NCBI GenBank assembly: GCA_002717625.1
Contig: PBEF01000002.1
Location: 65,338 to 129,337 of the forward strand
Direction of reading: 5' to 3'
DNA: 64,000 nucleotides
DNA from: Fidelibacterota bacterium
Lineage (GTDB): Bacteria; Fidelibacterota; Marinisomatia; SCGC-AAA003-L08; D37C17
Shown here piece by piece: positions 60,475 to 64,000 of the stretch. A program made the translations under genes and the position numbers. Below the pieces are notes generated by a model, which ran no database searches, was not told the DNA's origin, and worked only from the letters and a program-made list of their open reading frames with translations. Positions within the stretch are counted from its first letter, which is position 1; each line of letters begins with the position of its first letter.

Positions 60475-62811
60475 GTGGCAGAATTAAATAAAGTATATCC
60501 AGTATTACCATTGCGAAATACAGTATTATTTCCTAACCAAATCATTCCAATTTATATTGGTCGTAAGCAGTCATTACAATTGATATCAGATGTAAATGAG
60601 ATAGATGATAAAACAATAATTGTTGTAGCTCAAAAAGATGGAAATAAAGAAAATCCTAAGCCTGATGATTTATATGAGGATGCTGTTATTGCCAAGGTAA
60701 TGAAAGTGTTTGATATGCCTGATAATTCTAAATCTGCCATTGTTAAAGGTATTAAGAGAGTTAAAATTTCTAATTTTATTGAACATTCAAATTATTATAA
60801 ATGTGAGTATGAAATAAGTAGTGATATATTAGATCATGATGAGTTGGAATTTAAAGCCTTATGTGGTAATGTAAAGTCATTATTTTCAAATTTGATAGAA
60901 GTAGCTCCTTATTTATCAGAAGAACAATCAAATGTATTAAGTAATGTTCAAGAGCCAAATAAAATAGCTGATAAGGCTATCTCTTTAATGAGTATACAGA
61001 CTAAAGAAAAACAAACAATTCTTGAGGAATTAAATGTTTATAAAAGATTAGAGAGGACTTTAGTTTTAATAAATCATGAAATTCAGAGAATTGAATTAGG
61101 TGAAAGAATTCAAGCTGACGTTCAAGATGAAATTTCAAAAACACAAAAAGAATATTATCTTAGAGAGCAAATGAAGGCTATAAAGAAAGAATTAGGTGAA
61201 GATGAATCTAACTTAGAAATTAAAGAAATTGAAGAAAAAGTTAAAAAAGCAGAAATGCCTGAAGATGTATTAAAAGTTGCAAATAAAGAATTGTCTAGAT
61301 TGGAAAAAATACCAACACATTCTCCTGAGTATACGGTGACTAGAACATATTTAGATTGGTTAGTAGAGCTTCCTTGGAATAAAGAGTCTAAAGATATAGA
61401 AGATTTGGATTTTGCAGAAAAAACATTAGATGAAGACCATTATGGTTTAGCAAAAGTTAAAGAAAGAGTTATTGAACATTTAGCTGTAAGGAATTTAAAA
61501 AGAAGTAGAAGTAAAAAAGGGGAAAAGATCAAGAGTCCTATTTTATGTTTTTCTGGTCCACCGGGAACAGGCAAAACATCAATTGGTAAATCAATTGCTA
61601 AATCTATGGGTAGAGAGTTTGTTCGTATATCTTTAGGAGGAATAAGAGATGAAGCAGAAATAAGAGGTCACCGTAGAACATATATAGGGGCATTACCTGG
61701 AAGAATAATTTCAAGTTTGAAAAAAGCAGGAACAAATAATCCTATATTTATTTTAGATGAGATTGATAAATTAGGAATGGATTTCAGGGGTGATCCCTCT
61801 AGTGCATTACTAGAAGTTCTAGATCCTGAACAAAACTTTTCATTTAATGATCATTATTTAGAAGTTGATTTTGATTTATCTAATATTATGTTTATTACAA
61901 CAGCTAATAGATTAGACCAAATTCCTGGTCCATTAAGAGATAGAATGGAAATTTTAGAGTTTACAGGATATATTCATGATGAAAAATTACAAATAGCAAA
62001 AAAACATTTGTTGCCTAAATCTATAGATAGCCATGGTTTAAGAAAAAGTGAAATTGAAGTTAAGGATGAATCTTTATCTAAATTGATTGAATCTTATACT
62101 AGAGAAGCTGGTGTTAGAAATCTTGAGAGACAGGTTTCTAATGTATGTCGAAAAACTGCTAAAGATATCGCGACAAAAGTTAAGAAAAAAGTTACTGTCA
62201 CACCTGAGGTTGTGCATCAATATCTTGGTCCTGAAATATTTTTTTCAGATATTGCAGAAAGAGCTAGTAAACCTGGTGTTGTAGTAGGATTAGCTTGGAC
62301 TGGGTTTGGTGGAGATATTTTATTTATAGAAGCATGTAAAATGCCTGGAAAAGGCATGCTTAAATTAACAGGTAAGCTAGGAGATGTAATGAAAGAGTCT
62401 GCTCAAGCAGCATTTTCCTATGTGCGAACTAATGCAAAAAAGATAGGTCTGAATGAAAATTTTTACAAAAATAATGACATTCATATTCATGTTCCAGCAG
62501 GTGCAATTCCAAAGGATGGACCTTCTGCTGGAGTATCTATGATTACAGCAATTGTTTCTTTGTTAACTAATAAACCTGTTAAAAGTTTCTTGGGGATGAC
62601 AGGCGAAATATCTTTAAGAGGTAATGTTTTACCTATAGGAGGTTTAAAAGAAAAATCGACAGCTGCTCATCGTGCAGGATTGAAACAAATTATAGCTCCT
62701 TATTTAAATGAAAAAGATTTAGAAGAGATTCCTCCTCAGGTAAAAAAAGATCTTAAAATAACATTTGTGAAAGATGTGCAAGATGTTATTAAATTAGCAC
62801 TTGATAAATAG
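60475..62811 (+). CDS. lon: ATP-dependent protease Lon
   Basis: A LonA protease of 778 residues from the GTG at 60475, which follows GGGAG (60462-60466) by eight bases. A TTG at 60436 would add 13 residues unlike Lon; the family begins near LPVLPLRN. N-terminal substrate domain (1-290), AAA+ module with Walker A GPPGTGKTS (about 359-367) and Walker B FILDEIDKLG, and a C-terminal serine-lysine protease with Ser684 (PKDGPSAGVS) and Lys727 (GGLKEKS). It degrades damaged and regulatory proteins. The extended -10 just upstream gives it its own promoter. Confidence 0.96.
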   Translation: MAELNKVYPVLPLRNTVLFPNQIIPIYIGRKQSLQLISDVNEIDDKTIIVVAQKDGNKENPKPDDLYEDAVIAKVMKVFDMPDNSKSAIVKGIKRVKISNFIEHSNYYKCEYEISSDILDHDELEFKALCGNVKSLFSNLIEVAPYLSEEQSNVLSNVQEPNKIADKAISLMSIQTKEKQTILEELNVYKRLERTLVLINHEIQRIELGERIQADVQDEISKTQKEYYLREQMKAIKKELGEDESNLEIKEIEEKVKKAEMPEDVLKVANKELSRLEKIPTHSPEYTVTRTYLDWLVELPWNKESKDIEDLDFAEKTLDEDHYGLAKVKERVIEHLAVRNLKRSRSKKGEKIKSPILCFSGPPGTGKTSIGKSIAKSMGREFVRISLGGIRDEAEIRGHRRTYIGALPGRIISSLKKAGTNNPIFILDEIDKLGMDFRGDPSSALLEVLDPEQNFSFNDHYLEVDFDLSNIMFITTANRLDQIPGPLRDRMEILEFTGYIHDEKLQIAKKHLLPKSIDSHGLRKSEIEVKDESLSKLIESYTREAGVRNLERQVSNVCRKTAKDIATKVKKKVTVTPEVVHQYLGPEIFFSDIAERASKPGVVVGLAWTGFGGDILFIEACKMPGKGMLKLTGKLGDVMKESAQAAFSYVRTNAKKIGLNENFYKNNDIHIHVPAGAIPKDGPSAGVSMITAIVSLLTNKPVKSFLGMTGEISLRGNVLPIGGLKEKSTAAHRAGLKQIIAPYLNEKDLEEIPPQVKKDLKITFVKDVQDVIKLALDK

Positions 62812-62819
62812 CTTATTTA

Positions 62820-62894
62820 GGTCGAGTAACTCAGTTGGTTCAGAGTGCCGCCCTTACAAGGCGGAAGTCCGGGGTTCGAGTCCCTGCTCGACCA
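62820..62894 (+). tRNA. tRNA-Val (anticodon TAC)
   Basis: A 75-base cloverleaf. Acceptor GGTCGAG pairs with CTCGACC. The anticodon stem CCGCC/GGCGG holds CTTACAA. The discriminator is A. It starts eight bases after the lon stop codon, so it may be co-transcribed with lon. Confidence 0.95.
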
Positions 62895-62901
62895 CACCTT
62901 T

Positions 62902-62930
62902 AAAGCCCTTCTTATTTAGAAGGGCTTTTT
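62902..62930 (+). terminator. Rho-independent terminator after tRNA-Val
   Basis: AAAGCCCTTCT (62902-62912) pairs perfectly with AGAAGGGCTTT (62918-62928) around TATTT, an 11-bp stem followed by more T residues. It lies against the stop codon of the convergent dockerin gene and may serve both directions, though the minus side has only a short T-run. Confidence 0.88.
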
Positions 62931-64000
62931 AGTTTAAAATTATATTGATAATCATTATAATATCTTGGATATTAATAATACTATCTTCATTAAGGTCGGC
63001 TGCAAATATTTGTATGCTGGAGAGTTCTATATCCCCTAATATAAAATTAATTACTATAACTAAATCTAATATATCAATAATACTATCTTGATTTAAATCT
63101 CCTGGAGTATAAATAAAAGAATCGAGTTGATTTATAAGAACTCTAATGCTTTCTTCTGTTGCAATTTTTGCAGTATCCCAATCAATATACCCTCCAACAT
63201 GAATGTGCCCAGCTGATATGCAATTCTGTATATTATTAAATTGGTTTAAATCTCTATACCATGTACCGTGGTAGGCCATGAATTCAGAAACGTATCTTCC
63301 TGGATCTCCATTGATATCAATGTATGGATTTAATCCAATATCTAATTCAGATATAGCGCCAACAATTTGATCCATTGGCAAATTTGAATTTCTTAGATGA
63401 AATGCGTCTTCATTAGAATCTGGAGGATTAGGTGTTGGTTGAAATGGAGATGTGAAATCATTGTACCAATTAGTTCGATTGTATGCATTATATTCTAATT
63501 CCCAACTTTGATCCATATATCCTCTGCTAAATGTAATGATTGCAATGGGATTGTGTTGATTTGCAATAGGCCAAAAATCTTCAGATGTATCTTGATAATC
63601 TACTTCTATATCTCCAAAGCCTTGCCCGCAACTTGAACAATCAGGATTGGAAAATTCAGGAAAATATGAAATAATATCATAACCTCTATTTTCCCAATTA
63701 TCTCCTTGCCATCCATTTGGGTTTAGACTCTCATTTTGACTAAAGTGTCTAATCATTTCATTTGTAGGGGGCCAATATCCTGTAACTAGTATAGTTGGTT
63801 CTTCTCTTTGATTGTTTCGTTTGTATAATATACTTTTTTCTTTAATATTGTATTTCCTTTTAAGGAGTTTATAGCTAGATATTTGTATAGGTAAATATTT
63901 TATAGAATCTGAAATATTTACTTCTATGATTATTGAATTCATATTTAGAGGCTTTGATTGAATTATTTGATTGTGCTCATAATATGGACCACTAAATATT
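62929..64000 (-). CDS. Secreted protein with dockerin repeats and a C15-peptidase-like domain, 5' end outside the window
   Basis: The frame has no stop up to the window edge. Codons before the first internal ATG (63942) read IFSGPYYEHNQIIQSKPLN, which looks like coding sequence, so the gene is truncated by the window. A central domain begins PTILVTGYWPPTNEMIRHFS and includes IITFSRGYMDQSW and SAGHIHVGGYIDWDTAKIA, resembling pyroglutamyl-peptidase (C15) folds. At the end, GDLNQDSIIDILDLVIVINF and ADLNEDSIINIQDIIMIINI are two dockerin type I calcium-binding repeats. Such dockerin tails are common on exported proteins of FCB-group bacteria without cellulosomes. The peptidase activity is uncertain. 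Confidence 0.7.
   Translation of the reverse strand, partial: IFSGPYYEHNQIIQSKPLNMNSIIIEVNISDSIKYLPIQISSYKLLKRKYNIKEKSILYKRNNQREEPTILVTGYWPPTNEMIRHFSQNESLNPNGWQGDNWENRGYDIISYFPEFSNPDCSSCGQGFGDIEVDYQDTSEDFWPIANQHNPIAIITFSRGYMDQSWELEYNAYNRTNWYNDFTSPFQPTPNPPDSNEDAFHLRNSNLPMDQIVGAISELDIGLNPYIDINGDPGRYVSEFMAYHGTWYRDLNQFNNIQNCISAGHIHVGGYIDWDTAKIATEESIRVLINQLDSFIYTPGDLNQDSIIDILDLVIVINFILGDIELSSIQIFAADLNEDSIINIQDIIMIINIILN

Overview
The window is strongly AT-rich, gene-dense DNA from a Gram-negative bacterium. Outer-membrane and periplasm genes are present (LptE-like lipoprotein, a porin-like beta-barrel, a PpiD/SurA-like chaperone, lipoprotein and Sec signals), along with a dockerin-type secreted protein, fused alpha/beta E1 dehydrogenases and a NagZ/beta-lactamase-like fusion. 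This mix fits an uncultured marine FCB-group lineage such as Marinimicrobia (SAR406), but that placement is inference: no rRNA gene is present. Starts are often GTG or TTG, and neighbouring genes commonly overlap by 4 to 17 bases, so most of the window is long co-directional operons.

Layout. Bases 1-81 hold the start of rpsT (minus). From 238 to 9044 one plus-strand run carries a CRP-like regulator, meaB, tatC, a polyprenyl synthase, pgsA-like, ftsY, rimO, methylmalonyl-CoA epimerase, uvrC and a DUF456 protein. msrA is on the minus strand. From 9675 to 20454 lie uvrB, purD, a sigma-54 activator, an LptE-like lipoprotein, asnS, nadE, polA and a BadF/BadG sugar kinase. From 19483 to about 30078 is a cell-wall salvage and transport block: sugar kinase, alanine racemase, a secreted NagZ (GH3)-beta-lactamase fusion, a sodium:solute symporter fused to a NamZ (DUF1343/GH171) muramidase, a second symporter flanked by two tiny membrane proteins, and an MFS transporter. 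A PpiD-like chaperone and tRNA-Ala follow on the minus strand.

The most notable locus is 32436-34620. A rhodanese-MauE membrane protein overlaps a secreted metallophosphatase-fold protein whose reading frame is interrupted by a single TGA at 33598, at the second position of a CGC-type motif. The frame then stays open for 340 more codons. A 5-bp stem with a GGTCTT loop sits just after the TGA, with the loop at the offset I recall for the E. coli fdhF SECIS. I read this as a selenoprotein (Sec at residue 40). tRNA-Gly, a terminator, tRNA-Cys and tRNA-Leu follow.

From 35002 to 45893 are an exporter, a cobalamin adenosyltransferase, an MscS channel, a FAH-family enzyme, a fused E1, a glutaryl-CoA dehydrogenase-like enzyme, unknowns, nth, a TetR regulator and a 45-aa membrane protein. 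On the minus strand (45890-49701) is an iron-uptake operon: FTR1 permease, P19/Tp34-like iron protein, porin-like barrel, FMN-binding protein and a membrane protein. From 50230 come pterin/folate genes (a PTPS with Glu in place of its catalytic Cys, and folE), then a lipoate-dependent dehydrogenase operon (lpd, lipB, fused E1, E2, an adenylate cyclase-TPR protein, lipA), lon, tRNA-Val and a truncated dockerin protein that runs off the window.

No gene-free stretch exceeds 300 bases. I saw no insertion sequence, prophage, CRISPR array or rRNA gene.
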